This document shows, one piece after another, positions 22,394-33,259 of a stretch of 64,000 nucleotides of DNA. This DNA is from Isochrysis galbana. Lineage: Eukaryota > Haptophyta > Isochrysidales > Isochrysidaceae. How positions within the stretch are numbered: the first letter of the stretch is position 1; each line of letters starts with the position of its first letter. The DNA lies in contig CM030933.1 in the NCBI GenBank assembly GCA_018136815.1, forward strand, positions 992,001-1,056,000, read 5' to 3'. The notes under the pieces were generated by a model. That model ran no database searches, was not told the DNA's origin, and worked only from the letters and a program-made list of their open reading frames with translations. The translations under genes were made by a program, and so were the position numbers.

Positions 22394-22647
22394 CGACCTA
22401 CCTATCTGTGGAGGGGCGGGGCTCGGCGAGGAGAAGAAGGAAGAAGTTCATCTCATTTAATACATGAACTGCTTCCTTTACTAAGAGACTGCTCCTACTA
22501 GCTAACCTCCCTTCTATTTCCCCTCTCTCCTCCCCTCTCGCACATATTTAGATCTTTCTCATCTAACTGCGGATCTTTATCTCTAGGAGTACGCAGGAGG
22601 GTCGCCTCGAGGCTATTCTTTATTTTAACTCTTTACTGCCGGGCCGA
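22394..22647. promoter_or_regulatory. Upstream region of the BSD-module gene
   Basis: This is AT-richer than its surroundings (CATTTAATACATGAAC and ACATATTTAG on the plus strand). It is the only place for a promoter and leader before the AAACAG repeat starts. No defined core element is recognised. Confidence 0.3.
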
Positions 22648-22825
22648 AATCCTAGCTGTGAAAAACAGCGAGTGAGGGCTAGAAAAACATTAAAAAACAG
22701 CTGTTTTTGGGAATCGAAAAAAAACAGTAAAAACAGTGCGAAAAACAGTGGGGCCACATACCACAAGGGGGCCGCGCGGAACGCCTCCGCCTCCGCTCCT
22801 CGCTCCTCCGCGTCCTGCGTCCTAC
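22648..22825 (+). repeat. Dispersed AAACAG-rich repeat, copy 2
   Basis: Same orientation as 17066-17245 and nearly identical, with small length changes in A runs. Both copies lie in intergenic DNA between minus-strand genes. Confidence 0.88.
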
Positions 22826-23485
22826 GCATACATAGGCCGCCGCCGCCGCTGCCCTCTCTCCTCCCCTCGTCCGATGGCGAGCCGCTATCGGTGTTCACAA
22901 CCCCAAGCCCACGCACGCGTCGCGATCCGCGCGCGTGGTGCGTGGTGGTGTGGTGGTGGTGGCCGCTGTCCCGCGCGCACGCCGCGCTCGAGCGCGCCTG
23001 GTACCGGGCTAGTGAGAGTAGTGGTGCTAACGCTCAGTTGATTTATTATTATTACCACTTCATTGGAGGAGAGTTGTAAGTTTCCGCTTTCCGCACGCAG
23101 CCATACATAGTAGCATGTGCTTTTCTTTAAGTCAAGCATGATATTGTACCCTTTGTGCTGTGGAAATGTAGGCTTCATCGGCAACGTAGTCTCCCACCTC
23201 GCGATGGGGGTGTGCGCGGTTGACGCATGGCCTCATGGCTCGTATTCTCCGTGTTGACCGCCCCATCTTATTAGAGTATGTCGCATGTCGCACACTGTGA
23301 GAGGTCCATGCGATGTATAAGATCTAGCGATAACGAGGCGAGCAAAACCCACGCCGAATAGCCTACGACGCCACAGCAAATCAAAGCAACAATGCATGTT
23401 AGAAGCTTCTCTCGCCTTCATCACTCCTCCACCCCTGCTCCATCTCCTCCTTAACTTGTGTACCGGATCTGCCATCTCGTGCGGC
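22826..23485. other. Intergenic DNA between the BSD and CPSF160 genes
   Basis: Contains a weaker CCCCGCGATG-family match at 23168-23232 (GCAACGTAGTCTCCCACCTC-GCGATGGGGGTGTGCGC). The rest is unassigned and includes the CPSF160 3' UTR. Confidence 0.4.
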
Positions 23486-26400
23486 TTACATAAGCTTGGA
23501 CAGCACGTCGAGCTCCTCCAGGTTCTCAAGGATCACTCCGGGAGTAGTGCCGATTTGTCGTGCTAGCTTCTCCTGGGCACCGTTGCCCAAGGCTGCAAAT
23601 CTTCTCAAGAGCTCGCCGTCTGCGGTACGGCTAAGCTCAGCCTCGCTCATGGCGCCCGAGCCTTCGGCACGAAAGGCGCGCGGGTTTAGGCCACCCACGT
23701 GTGCGAGCGTGCCCGCCAGCTTCTGACCTAGGAAGAATAGGCGGCGGAAGGTCGACTCGTCTGTGGGCGTGAGTACCCCAAGGCCGCCATCGAGGGTAGT
23801 GTATAAGATCGCGTGGCGAGGGAGGGAGGCGACCGCGCTACTTGTGGAACCCCGCTGCGGCAGCCGGGAGGCGGCGCCAGTGCGGGAATCGAGATTGAGG
23901 CGCAGCATGTGGTTCATCGTTGCGCCCATGTGCATCGCCACTTTAGGCAACATAGTTGCGCCCTCACTGGCATCGGCCTCTTGCCGAGAGTAACCGAACA
24001 AGCGAAGACGGGCGCCCTCCTCAGCCAGCGCGAGTAAAAGCCCGCCACCCCCTCCTGAAGCCTTAGGTCCGATGCTTAGGCCGCCCAACGAGAAACTCGT
24101 GTCTAGGAGCAGTTCGCACGCGAAGCCAGCACGTGCATCAAGGCGGTGCGACCGCGCCTCAAAGCATTTCTTCTTGGCGTTCCATGCAACGAGGTGCAGT
24201 CCGCGGAGCGTGTCCCCGACAAGCGCGTAGTTGGACATCGTCGACATGCACGATGCCGTGAATCCTAAGGCGGAACCGGGCGGAGGAGGAGTTTGTGTAT
24301 GGCGGACACTAGGTGCTCGACCAGGGGCAAGGCGCTGGCCTCTAGGAGAAAAGGAGAGGGGCCATAGCCGTGCGCAGCAATGATTCGCTGCCAAACCTGC
24401 ATAATGAAATCCTGCCGGCCGCAGCTCTCCCGCGCGATTCGACCAAATACATAGCTTTTGACCGACAGCACAGAGCAGCATCCCTTGTAGCGAAGCGATG
24501 GCCGTGATAGGCGCCCGCTCTTCATGCTCGAACAAAAGCTTCAACCGCCGGCCGCCCCCGATGCCCGCCTCTGCGTCAATACTAGCCGACGGCGCTGCAG
24601 CCGACGGCGCACCCGCCACCGGCGCCGCGGCGGGGCCCGAGGCTGTGCCCTCGCCCCTAATTAGTTCACTCTTCACCACCGCCAATGGTACGTCTGCTGG
24701 AGCGGATGCATTCGCGGCCGACGCCGGCGCTGCGCTGGCCTCGTCCACGTCAAAGATCAGGAGTCGGCCACCGCAAATGTTGTCCTCGCCTGCCTGCTGA
24801 GCTGTACCGATTACAAGGCGGACGGCGACCTACGGGCAGCCAAGACCGTTGCACAGAAGCGTGTGAATGCTGCTGCGGTTTGAGACCCGCCAGGTGCCAG
24901 GGGATTGGGCGTATGAGCACGAGCGCGCCAGGGTTCCCTCGGCAGCCTTCGTTCCTCGCCCTGCGGGCGCGCTCGTCTGACGTCTCACCTGTTTGGTGAT
25001 CTCGTCTTTGATGGGAAGAGCGCGCATACACATGACCCACTCGTCTTCCTTCAGCGGATACGCCGAGAGTGCCGCCCACGAATGGGCATCAAGGAGCTGC
25101 AGAGAGTAGGCGTCATGCCAACGTGGCGCAGGTGGACGCAGCAGGCGCTCGCGCTCGCTATCACCGAGTGACGACATGTCGGGTGGCGCGTCCGGCGGCG
25201 GGAGATCCAAGCGCTGCATTGGGACGGCGGTCACATGAGGAGCTCAAAAAGGTGACAGTCGGGCTAGGGGAGTGGTCCCGCGTGCGTTGGGAGAATTTTG
25301 GATTGCGGTCGGCAAGCTCGTCGGACGAGGGGCATTGACGATGTGGGCTAGCCCACCCTCTTCCCACCTTCCAACCGTCCACCACTCCCCCCCCCACCCA
25401 CCCCACCCCTACCGCCACCAACTCTTACGACAGGCCCACCTGCTCACGCGTCGAGGTGGCAACACAAATGCACTTCTGCTTCACCATCGGCGCCGCGGCG
25501 TGCGTTGTGGCGCGCATGGGTAGCTTTGTCACCGGCCAGTCCAAGTCATACCTCGTCGGCCTGGCGGCGCTTGGCGGTGGCACCAAAGCGCACGTTCGCA
25601 CGAGGCCGTTCGCATCGGCGAGTATGACACCGTGCGGACACTGCGCTGAGTGGAACGGCGCTGCGCCCGTCACCACGGTTCTCGCGTCCATCCCCAGCAC
25701 GCGCAGCTCGTGGACGAAAACCGAGCCTCGCAGAAAACAAAGTAATTGTGGCCGGCGCCCAAGCATGAGGATGCAGTCGGTAAGGGAAGGGCCGAAGCGC
25801 GGAAAGTGCACGAGAAGTGGTGTGTGGATCGAGAGTTGAAGGGGCGAGCTAGCCCGAGCCGGAGACGTCGTGCCTGCGCTTGGGGCAGGGACTCCAAGCG
25901 CACCGGCGGCGGCGGCCTCACTGCCCGGTTGTCCCGCCTCGGCGTTGACATCTGCACCCGCAGATGCGCCCCCGCCTTGCGGCAGTCTCCGCAGGGCGTG
26001 CCGCGCGAAGCGAATGCCGTGACCAGCTCCATTCAGAGCTCTGTAGAGGAGCAGCCCGCGCCCAGCCATCACGGCGGCGAGCATCGGAGCTGACTCGCCA
26101 TCAGCGCCGGCCGACACCAGCATCACCTCCAGAATTGGCCTATGTGCGCCGTGAGCATTCCCGCTGCTCACTCCCGCGGAACGAGAGGTGTTGTCGGCTG
26201 CGGTCGAGGCCGTGAGCGTTGTGCCGGTGCCCGATGCCGCGCTCGGCATCGGCTCGGTAACGTGGCCGGCTACAGCTCGTGAGTCCACTGTGTCGGGCCG
26301 TTCGCCCGAAGGTAGCACAGTGTTTACGAGCAGTGGCGGCGCGCTACTCAGGGCCGCCGATCGGAAGATGCAGTGCCAATCCGGTAGCGTCCAAATGCCG

Positions 26401-29400
26401 AACCCGCCAGCTTCATCGACGCCTGCGCATAGCACTTGCGGCGCCAAATTCGCGTTCGCCTCGTCATCCTCGCGCGCCAACAGGTCGGCCGCCTCCCCGC
26501 GAAGCATGCCATTGGCAACGGAGGCGTCGATCTTCTTCACGCCCATGGAGATGGGCTGCGTCCCAGGCGAGACGGCCATCGGACCAGGAGACCGCGGCGC
26601 TTGCGAATGAGTTGAGCTTGCCCCCGTGGCGGGGGGCGAAGGAGACGGCGCCGCGCGCGGCATTACTGCAGGGGGCAGCCCAACCGGCGGCGGGAGCGCC
26701 CTTGCTCCTGAACCTAGTCCGGGCGAGCGTGGGGCGTAGCGGGGTGAGGCGGCCTTAGAGGCCGCGCCACGATTGTGGCGCGACGTCGGTCGGTGAGCCT
26801 GTCGAGGTCGCGGTCGACTTGACCCCTTGTCACCTGTCGCGTACAATAGCTCCTCCTCCACTGCTACGGCGGCCGCCATGGAGCTAGCGATGGCCTCAGT
26901 GGCGACGTCTGGCGTTCTGATGCCTGCAAAGGCTCGTCCGGCGTGCTCCGCCGCATCCCCTCCGGCTGCTGAGCGTAGGGCTGCGGCGGTGGGTTGAAAG
27001 AAGCCAAGCCGGCAGTCGTACGACCGGGATGCCACTTGGCTACCACCGTCGCCATGAGCAGCGTCGTGGGCAGCCAAGGAGGAGACGAGTGGGGCACTAT
27101 TCGACGAGACGCCCTGGTATATGGCGGTCGCGGGCGCTACAATGCTGGTTGGTACGTGTACTGTATCGGCGGCGTCGGCTCGCACGGAGGCCTCGTTCGT
27201 GAAAAAGCCTTGCGTGTCCTCGAACAAGGAGGCAACTAGCAGCCTCGGTGCTCCTCTTTGGGGCATGCCGAGAGCCTTGCCGTCGGAGGCGAGCGAGGTC
27301 TCCATGCATGATGCGGTGCCCAGTGCTATCTCTCGCCTTGAGGCATCCGTTGGCGCACTGGCAGCCACGACATCGGCCGTCAGCTGCAAACACATGGTCT
27401 GAGCGCCTTTGGACGTCTCCGAATGGCGGCCGGAGTCACTGGCTGACGGACTATCGACGGTTGTGAGCCGGTTGCTTGGATCGGCGGCCGCCTCATCAAT
27501 CTTGAGAAGCCAAGGCGTCCCGTCGTCGAGCAATGCGAGCGCGAGCGAGCCAGCCATGCTGGCGGCGGAGATGCTCCTTCCAGGCGGCGGAGCGACAGAG
27601 TGTACCACCGCGTCACCGGCGAGTAGCCGCGCCCGCTCGCTGTGAACGTGCAGAGCTCCCCGCTCTGTCGAAGCAAGTAGCAGTGTGGCTCGTGCGTCGC
27701 GCGAGCCGGCCCCAACGCGAGGTCCGTCGGGAGCTAGCTGAAAGAGGCGCGAGCCATCGCCGTCGCCGACAAGCGCCAGCCGATGCGCCAAGCACGCGGC
27801 GTTGGCCGCCTCCGCCGCCTCTGCACGCCCACGGGGCGTGTGCGCGCTGCTGCCAGAGGCGCGCATGTTGGCAACCACCTCCTTGAGTTGACCGTTGGGC
27901 GCCCCTAGTGTGAAAACGGAGCGACAGCCGCTTACCTAGCCACGGAGAACATGGGTAAGAGGATTGGAAGGATTCCCATTTCGCCAGCGGGGAGCGCTGC
28001 CCTGCGCGTATATGGGCCCACGGGGGGAGAAGGGGGGGCGCGCGCACCTGACGCACGCTAACCGTCCGTAGCCGGATGCCGGGAGAGGTTAGGGCGATCG
28101 CGCCGCTGCGCCCCCGGCCACAGCAGATTAATAGCTGCGGTGGTGAGGGAATCGCGCCCGCAGGCAGTGCCATGTCGGAAGGGGCGGGCACGAGGCTCAT
28201 GCCCGTTGGTGGGGCGACGCATGGCAGCACGTCCAAGATGCGAGCGGTCGCGCGGGCGGGCGGGCCGGCGCCCCCGCCGCCGGTCTGAGAGGTCGTACTG
28301 GCGTACAAGTATGCCTCGTCCGCTTTGGCTTCCTCCTCGGCCCTCATCTCCGCCTCAAAGGCGGCGAGTGCGGCCTCCTCTGGGGTGAGCTCCGTTGTCG
28401 CGTCTGCCGCCGTGAACAGCGATTCGGTAGTAGCGAGAGGGCCAGGCGCACCCATAGTGCTGCCACCTCGCGGTTGATAATTGACGGGCTCTTGACCGAC
28501 GGGCTCAGCGTCAGGCTCCTCGCCATCTGCGGACACGTTGGCGTCTTCCACCGCAGTGCGCTGCCGTTTCGTTGCCCGGTTTACTCCGTCTGCTGCATCT
28601 CCATTCTCCGTTACGGGCCCGTCGGGGTCGTCGGCCCTGTCGGAGTTAACAGTGGCACCGCCGCACGCGGCAGCCTCCTCCTCGCGCACTTTTCGCTGCC
28701 GTGGCGGAGCGCGCGGTGGCGGCAGTGGTGGCGCGGGTGAAAAAGCGCGCCGGGCGACGTTTTGCGCGGGCAAGCCGACGTGCAGCAGCATGGAATCAGC
28801 TACTGATGACGCGAGGAACAGGGCCCCTCCGTCGCCCACTGGGCAGATGGAGCGCGCGGGTGAGGTGGAGGCGATCTTGAGCGCCTCGATGGCTATTACG
28901 CGGTTGCCGCTAAGCTTGAAACCGAGCACGATCAGCTCACCGGAAAAGAGCGAGATGGCTACGCGCGGCGGTGTCACCTCGCCCGTTGCGCCCACGGGCG
29001 CAGGCAGCAGCGTGGCGGCGGCGCCGCGAAGAGAGACGGAAAGCGATGAAGGGCCATCGTGTAGGCGTGTGAGCGAGCAGCGCGCCTCACCGTTGAGCGC
29101 AACACCGTGGGCATGGACCTGCAGGGTAGCGTGGGTGGAATGTGGTGCAGAAAGCGATGACATCGGCGGCTGCACACACTTGGCTGCGGCCTGCATGTCA
29201 CCACGCACCGCCCCCTACTCACCTGCTCCACCCAAACGAGCGCGTTATCAGCGATGACGAGAGCGCCGCCCGCCGGTTTAGGCAGCGGAAGTACTCGCGT
29301 CGAGTTACTCGGAAGCCCCTCCCGTCGCCAAAGGACGTCCGAGCGGCCATTGGCGGGTGAGAAAGATACTACGGCGACGGCGCACGTGCAAGGATTCCAA

Positions 29401-30637
29401 CGCTTGTCGGGCGGCACCCACCTGCATGTGTGTCGGCAGGGCGAGGGATCGGTTAGGGCTGAGGTGTTCGCTGTCGCGCCTTCTCTGTTTCTCGGCCGGA
29501 TGGGGGCGAGAGGGACGAGGGGCGCATCGGGGCGAGGTCCACGTAGCCGCGCGGACCACCCTCGCGGGCGATCGCAGCCCAGCCCTCGGCGCATAGCACG
29601 CACCGCATATCGCTTCGGCCTGGCCACGTCTGCCTAGGATCTGCGAGCACAATCGCCGTGGGTTGAAGCCGCTCCTCTAGGAAGCCGGCGTCTATCGCAT
29701 GCGGCATGCCAGCCTCGTTCAAGTTGACGCGCCACCACGCCGGCGGTGCTGGTGGCGGGCTACCAAGCGCGGGCTCCGTGTGAGCGGGTTGCACTAGCAG
29801 CCTGGCGGCAGGCGAATGACCGTGGGCGGGCGCAGGCTCTTCGCCTGCACGGCTTGTTGCGGCTGCCGCCTTTGCATTCGCGAGCGCCTCGACTCTGGCG
29901 GCGGCCGAGCTAGCCGCGACTGCGAGCGCCGAGGCAGCAGCGACTGCGGCCGCATGCGTGCTCCCTCCCTCGCCGATCGCCGCGCCAGCCGCTGCCGCGT
30001 TGGCAGCATCGGCTGCCTTGGCCGCCGCCGCTGCCGCCTCCTCCTCCGCCTCGTCTAGCTCTGAGCGGCCAGCATGCTTCCCCTCTGTCGCGAGCAGCAC
30101 TCCGCCCGCGTGTGCGGCCGCACCGGGTATGAGCGGCACCGCGAGCAGCACGGAAGAGAAGGCGAGCACGAGCGCGAGGCGCGACGATGTCGGGGTGCAG
30201 CTCGAGTTGGCGTCAGAGGCGCTCGAGGAGAAGCGCTCGGCCAGCAGCTTTGGAGGGAGAGGAGCATCGATGCAGCCGAGCCCTTCCCTCAGAGGCCCCA
30301 GCGCGAGTGTTGAGCGGGTGCGCAGGAATCCAGAGAGCGGCTCGGCCTCAAGGACACACAGGGTCGCTGGAGCTACCAGCACAAGCAAGGAGTCGACCGT
30401 AGGAGCCCCCGCTGGCTCGCCGAAGCCCCGAGAGAGGCGGACGGCACTCACCGACAAAACTCTTCCCGCGAGTTCCTGCCTGAGCAGCAGGCGGAGGGGG
30501 GGTCCCGAGGCGTAGACGTCCAGCAGGGTGCCTCGGCTGACCACCACGCAGGACTCCTCCCCTCCAAACAGCCTCGCACACGAGCACCACTCGGCAGTGG
30601 AGGGGGCGAGAAGGCCGACGTCGACTAGCGCTACCAT
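23486..30637 (-). CDS. CPSF1: Cleavage and polyadenylation specificity factor 160 kDa subunit, seven exons
   Basis: Exons in transcript order: 30637-29604, 29421-29223, 29118-28048, 27935-25440, 25213-24989, 24829-24397, 24264-23486. All junctions are GT-AG and in phase, giving 2078 aa against about 1440 in animals. Family blocks appear in order: QTWPGR at the end of exon 1; PLPKPAGGALVIADN in exon 2; HGVALN and FSGELIVL in exon 3; EEELLYATGD, WTLPDWHCIF and FHSAQCPHGVIL-DANG and CVATSTREQ in exon 4; WVMCMRALPIKDE in exon 5; GGRLLIFDV and LLFEHEERAPITAI and VGQKLCIW in exon 6; TTLDGGLGVLTP, GGLNPRAFRA and GTTPGVILENLEELD in exon 7. CPSF160 is a beta-propeller scaffold of the mRNA 3'-end machinery that contacts WDR33 and the AAUAAA-reading module. 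The extra length is Ala/Pro/Ser/Gly-rich insertions, notably an Ala-rich stretch in exon 1. Confidence 0.95.
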
Positions 30638-30902
30638 CGGCGCGCGGGCGGGGGTAAGCCGGCGGGTAGAATGTAAACCAGCTAGGAGAAAGAGACCGTC
30701 AACCAGGACGGGAACGTAGCAGGCGGATAGGCACTCACTCCAGCACGCCTACGTATGGAATATGGAATGCGAATTCACCTCCTTCTTGGGTATAAATTGG
30801 CCAGAGGCCGAAAACAAATGCATCCGTATCTTGCTGTATTGGGATCGACGCGCTGATACATGTTGGCTCGTTGGCTCTATGTCTCTATGTTATTCTATGT
30901 TT
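30638..30902. promoter_or_regulatory. Upstream region of CPSF160
   Basis: About 265 bp lie between the CPSF160 ATG and the tandem repeat array. No defined core element is recognised. Confidence 0.25.
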
Positions 30903-31328
30903 GGAGCGTCGGCGTCGTCATGCGCAGCGTGTGCGCCCGCTCGTCGACAACCCACTGGAGCTCGACTCGGTCGTTGTACCGTCGAGTGGTGGTGCGCCTC
31001 CCCTCGTTCGGCCATAGAGGTGGTGTCGTCGAGGGTGGCGGAGCGTCGGCGTCGTCATGCGCAGCGCGTGCGCCCGCGCGCCCGCTCGTCGACAACCCAC
31101 TGGAGCTCGACTCGGTCGTTGTACGTTGTACAGTCGAGTGGTAGTGTGCACCCCTCGTTGGGCCAGAGGGGTTGTGTCGTCGAGGGTGGCGGAGCGTCGG
31201 CGTCGTCATGCGCAGCGCGTGCGCCCGCTCGTCGACAACCCACTGGAGCTCGACTCGGTCGTTGTACCGTCGAGTGGTGGTGCGCCTCCCCTCGTTCGGC
31301 CAGAGGGGTTGTGTCGTCGAGGGTATCG
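30903..31328 (+). repeat. Three-copy tandem repeat, unit about 137-151 bp
   Basis: Units start with GGAGCGTCGGCGTCGTCATG at 30903, 31040 and 31191. They contain CTCGTCGACAACCCACTGGA and end GTGTCGTCGAGGG. Unit 2 is longer because of extra GCGCCC and TTGTAC words. Several frames are open through the array and repeat the same peptide, but unit lengths are not consistently multiples of three. I regard it as a noncoding minisatellite. Confidence 0.92.
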
Positions 31329-31329
31329 C

Positions 31330-31435
31330 GCCGTAGCGTACGCACGCACGGCGTGCACCCGGGTGATTGCGACTCATCACACCTGTCCCGTGAGAGACAT
31401 CTGTTCTTTTGCCTGTTTATGTAATTGTAAGCCTT
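31330..31435 (+). repeat. Dispersed GATTGCAACTCATCACAC family, copy 1
   Basis: CACGGCGTGCACCCGGGTGA, TTGCGACTCATCACACCTGT, CCCGTGAGAGA, then TTTGCCTGTTTATGTAA. Copies occur at about 32765-32930 and, as a tandem pair, at 59090-59425. Confidence 0.85.
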
Positions 31436-31439
31436 AGGC

Positions 31440-31552
31440 CACCACAGGGGCTAGGCCCAGGCCAGGATATCCCGGATATCTATTTGGATATTTGGGCAGC
31501 TTTGCCGGAAATGGATATCTTTTGGATATGGCTGGGATATTTGGGCTGTTTT
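31440..31552 (+). repeat. GGATATTTGGGC element, copy 1 of 5
   Basis: AT-rich cluster of GGATATC and GGATATTTGGGC words next to AGGGGCTAGGCC. Other members are at 32612-32736, 34412-34507, 49260-49375 and 50036-50168. Confidence 0.85.
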
Positions 31553-31912
31553 GAGGCGGTGGCACCCAAAAAAAAAACTATTGTCCGTCTTCGGAGAGCA
31601 AGCTGCGAGCAGCGAGGTGGAGGGGGGTGACGAGGGCGCTCTGCCGCCGAAATGCCACAAGGTGGGCTTGCACTGCTTGCCCCTGCCCGCGTCGCCCTAC
31701 CATTGCACAATCACCCTCATGCCGCTCGTGGCTCGCGGCTCGCCGTTTGGGGCAGCTGCATAGTTGCATCATCAGTCATCATGCGCTCGCGTGTGCGACG
31801 CGGCGAGTGAGTCACACAGCCCAGCTTGCTGCCCTTGCCCTTCCTTGCCCTTGCTCACGCGCTTGGGCGTCATCGTCACTCACCCGCCTGTCATCTCCTT
31901 GTCCTTGCGCAG

Positions 31913-32316
31913 TATCGAGCCGCTCGAGGCGCGCCACGGCGCGCCTGCGCAGGAACAACGACCTCAACGTCCAGGGGCGCCACAACGACAACGATGAGAC
32001 CGAGTCGCGCGAGTACTCGGAGAGCATGGATAACTTGGAGGAGGATGTGGAGCGTGGCATTGAACCCGCGAGCGAGGAGGAGAATCAAGAGGAGATCGAG
32101 ATGGATGGCGTCACCGCGTCCTCTATCCTAGAGGTGGGCACGCGTGTCATGCACGAGACCCTCGGCGAGGGCGTCATCACGACCACGGGCAACGGCACGT
32201 TGTATGGGAACAAGATGGTGGAGTTGGAGTACCTCACCCACTTGGACAACAAGCGCAAGCGCAAATGGGTGTATGAAGATGTGTATGTGGCCCATGATCT
32301 ATCTATGTATCAATAA
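31913..32316 (+). CDS. Orphan 3' terminal exon of an unrecognised protein
   Basis: A strong acceptor (polypyrimidine, then CCTTGCGCAG) at 31912 opens a phase-1 exon ending in TAA at 32316. It encodes about 133 residues. These begin basic (SRSRRATARLRRNND), then acidic (EDVERGIEPASEEENQEEIE), then a compact segment with GTRVMHETLGEGVI and ELEYLTHLDNKRKRKWVYED. The 'G-x-RV-x-H-x-x-x-GEG-x-I' pattern resembles a small beta-barrel seen at the C-termini of helicases and of some transposases. A candidate ATG exon at 31781-31806 ends in a good donor but in the wrong phase, so the 5' part is unknown. This may be a transposase tail or a broken gene. Confidence 0.5.
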
Positions 32317-32611
32317 GCAAAATGAGATGAGTAGGAGCCTGTGGTATCAAATTTCGTGCGAGTGAGGGCGTGCATAAATGCTGCGCGCGAGTGCAAGAGT
32401 TAGCCTCAGCCAGTCCGTCCGTGTCACTCACAGCTGGGTGAGGAGGGGAGAGGGGTGGATTGAAGATGGGAGGGAGAGGAGAGAGGGCAGAGAGGGGAAA
32501 GGGCTGGTGGAGAGTGAGTGGATGGAAGTGGAGGGGGGTGGAGAGGTAGGTTTGGAGAGGTGGGACGCCGGGCGCACCGGGCGACGACGCGGCGAAGGTA
32601 TAGATGTGTAC
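32317..32611. other. Purine-rich intergenic segment
   Basis: GGAGAGGGG-type sequence from 32440 to 32570; no gene. Confidence 0.4.
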
Positions 32612-32736
32612 TATTATAATAGTAGATTGTGGATATTTCTTGAGATATTTGGGGTTATGGGTTGGATATTTTTTGGATATATTTCATGGATATTTGGGCA
32701 AAAATTTGTGGATATCCTGGCCTACCCCTAACAGGG
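32612..32736 (+). repeat. GGATATTTGGGC element, copy 2 of 5
   Basis: Six GATATT-type words, then the conserved end GGATATCCTGGCCTACCCCTAA. Confidence 0.88.
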
Positions 32737-32764
32737 GCACCGTAGAGGAAAAAGAAAAAGTTGT

Positions 32765-32930
32765 TATGCCCACGCACGGCGTCCCCGCGGGGGGAAACGA
32801 TGCACATCGCGCCATGCGCACGCACGGCGTGCACCTGGATGATTGCAACTCATCACACCTGTCCCGTGAGAGATCGAATTCTGTTATTTTGCCTGTTTAT
32901 GTAAGTGTGAGCCTTAGGCACCGCAAGGGC
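32765..32930 (+). repeat. Dispersed GATTGCAACTCATCACAC family, copy 2
   Basis: CACGCACGGCGTCCCCGCGG, GATGCACATCGCGCC, GCACGGCGTGCACCTGGATG, ATTGCAACTCATCACACCTG, then TTTGCCTGTTTATGTAAGTG and GCCTTAGG. Longer than the copy at 31330 and directly follows a GGATATTTGGGC element. Confidence 0.88.
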
Positions 32931-32959
32931 ACCGTGCACCGTAGAGGAAAAGTTGCCGT

Positions 32960-33259
32960 TTATGCGAGGTGCGAGCGCAGGGGACTCCAAGCCTCGTCGG
33001 CCAAGGAAACAGAAGGAACCGCTGGTGTTGCATGGGAGGGGAGGAAGGAATGGATCCATCCCGGCTGGAGCTGCATGCGAGGGAACCACCAGGAGAGAGG
33101 GGCGGGAGGAGAGACGGAGAGACACGCTCTAAGAATAGGGTATGTCGGAGACGCCTCGTCCGTAGATGGCGCGCCGAGCGGAGACGCACCGGCGGCTGAC
33201 GCACTCTCGTCAGCCACTTCAGTCAGGTCGGGATTGCAGAAGGCGGGGGTTTCAGACAT
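32960..33259 (-). CDS. Possible short ORF or first exon
   Basis: ATG at 33259 opens a 99-aa frame beginning MSETPAFCNPDLTEVADESA, a plausible acidic N-terminus. The second half looks like read-through of repeat DNA. No family and no downstream exon recognised. Confidence 0.2.
   Translation of the reverse strand: MSETPAFCNPDLTEVADESASAAGASPLGAPSTDEASPTYPILRACLSVSPPAPLSWWFPRMQLQPGWIHSFLPSHATPAVPSVSLADEAWSPLRSHLA

Noticed and set aside
21647-22501. 284-aa plus-strand frame opposite the BSD-module gene
   Set aside because: It is an antisense shadow; the minus strand carries the FWRRYF and EHCGIE motifs with matching splice phases.
30762-31424. 220-aa plus-strand frame with a repeated peptide
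   Set aside because: It follows the minisatellite, other frames and the opposite strand are equally open, and unit lengths are not consistently multiples of three.
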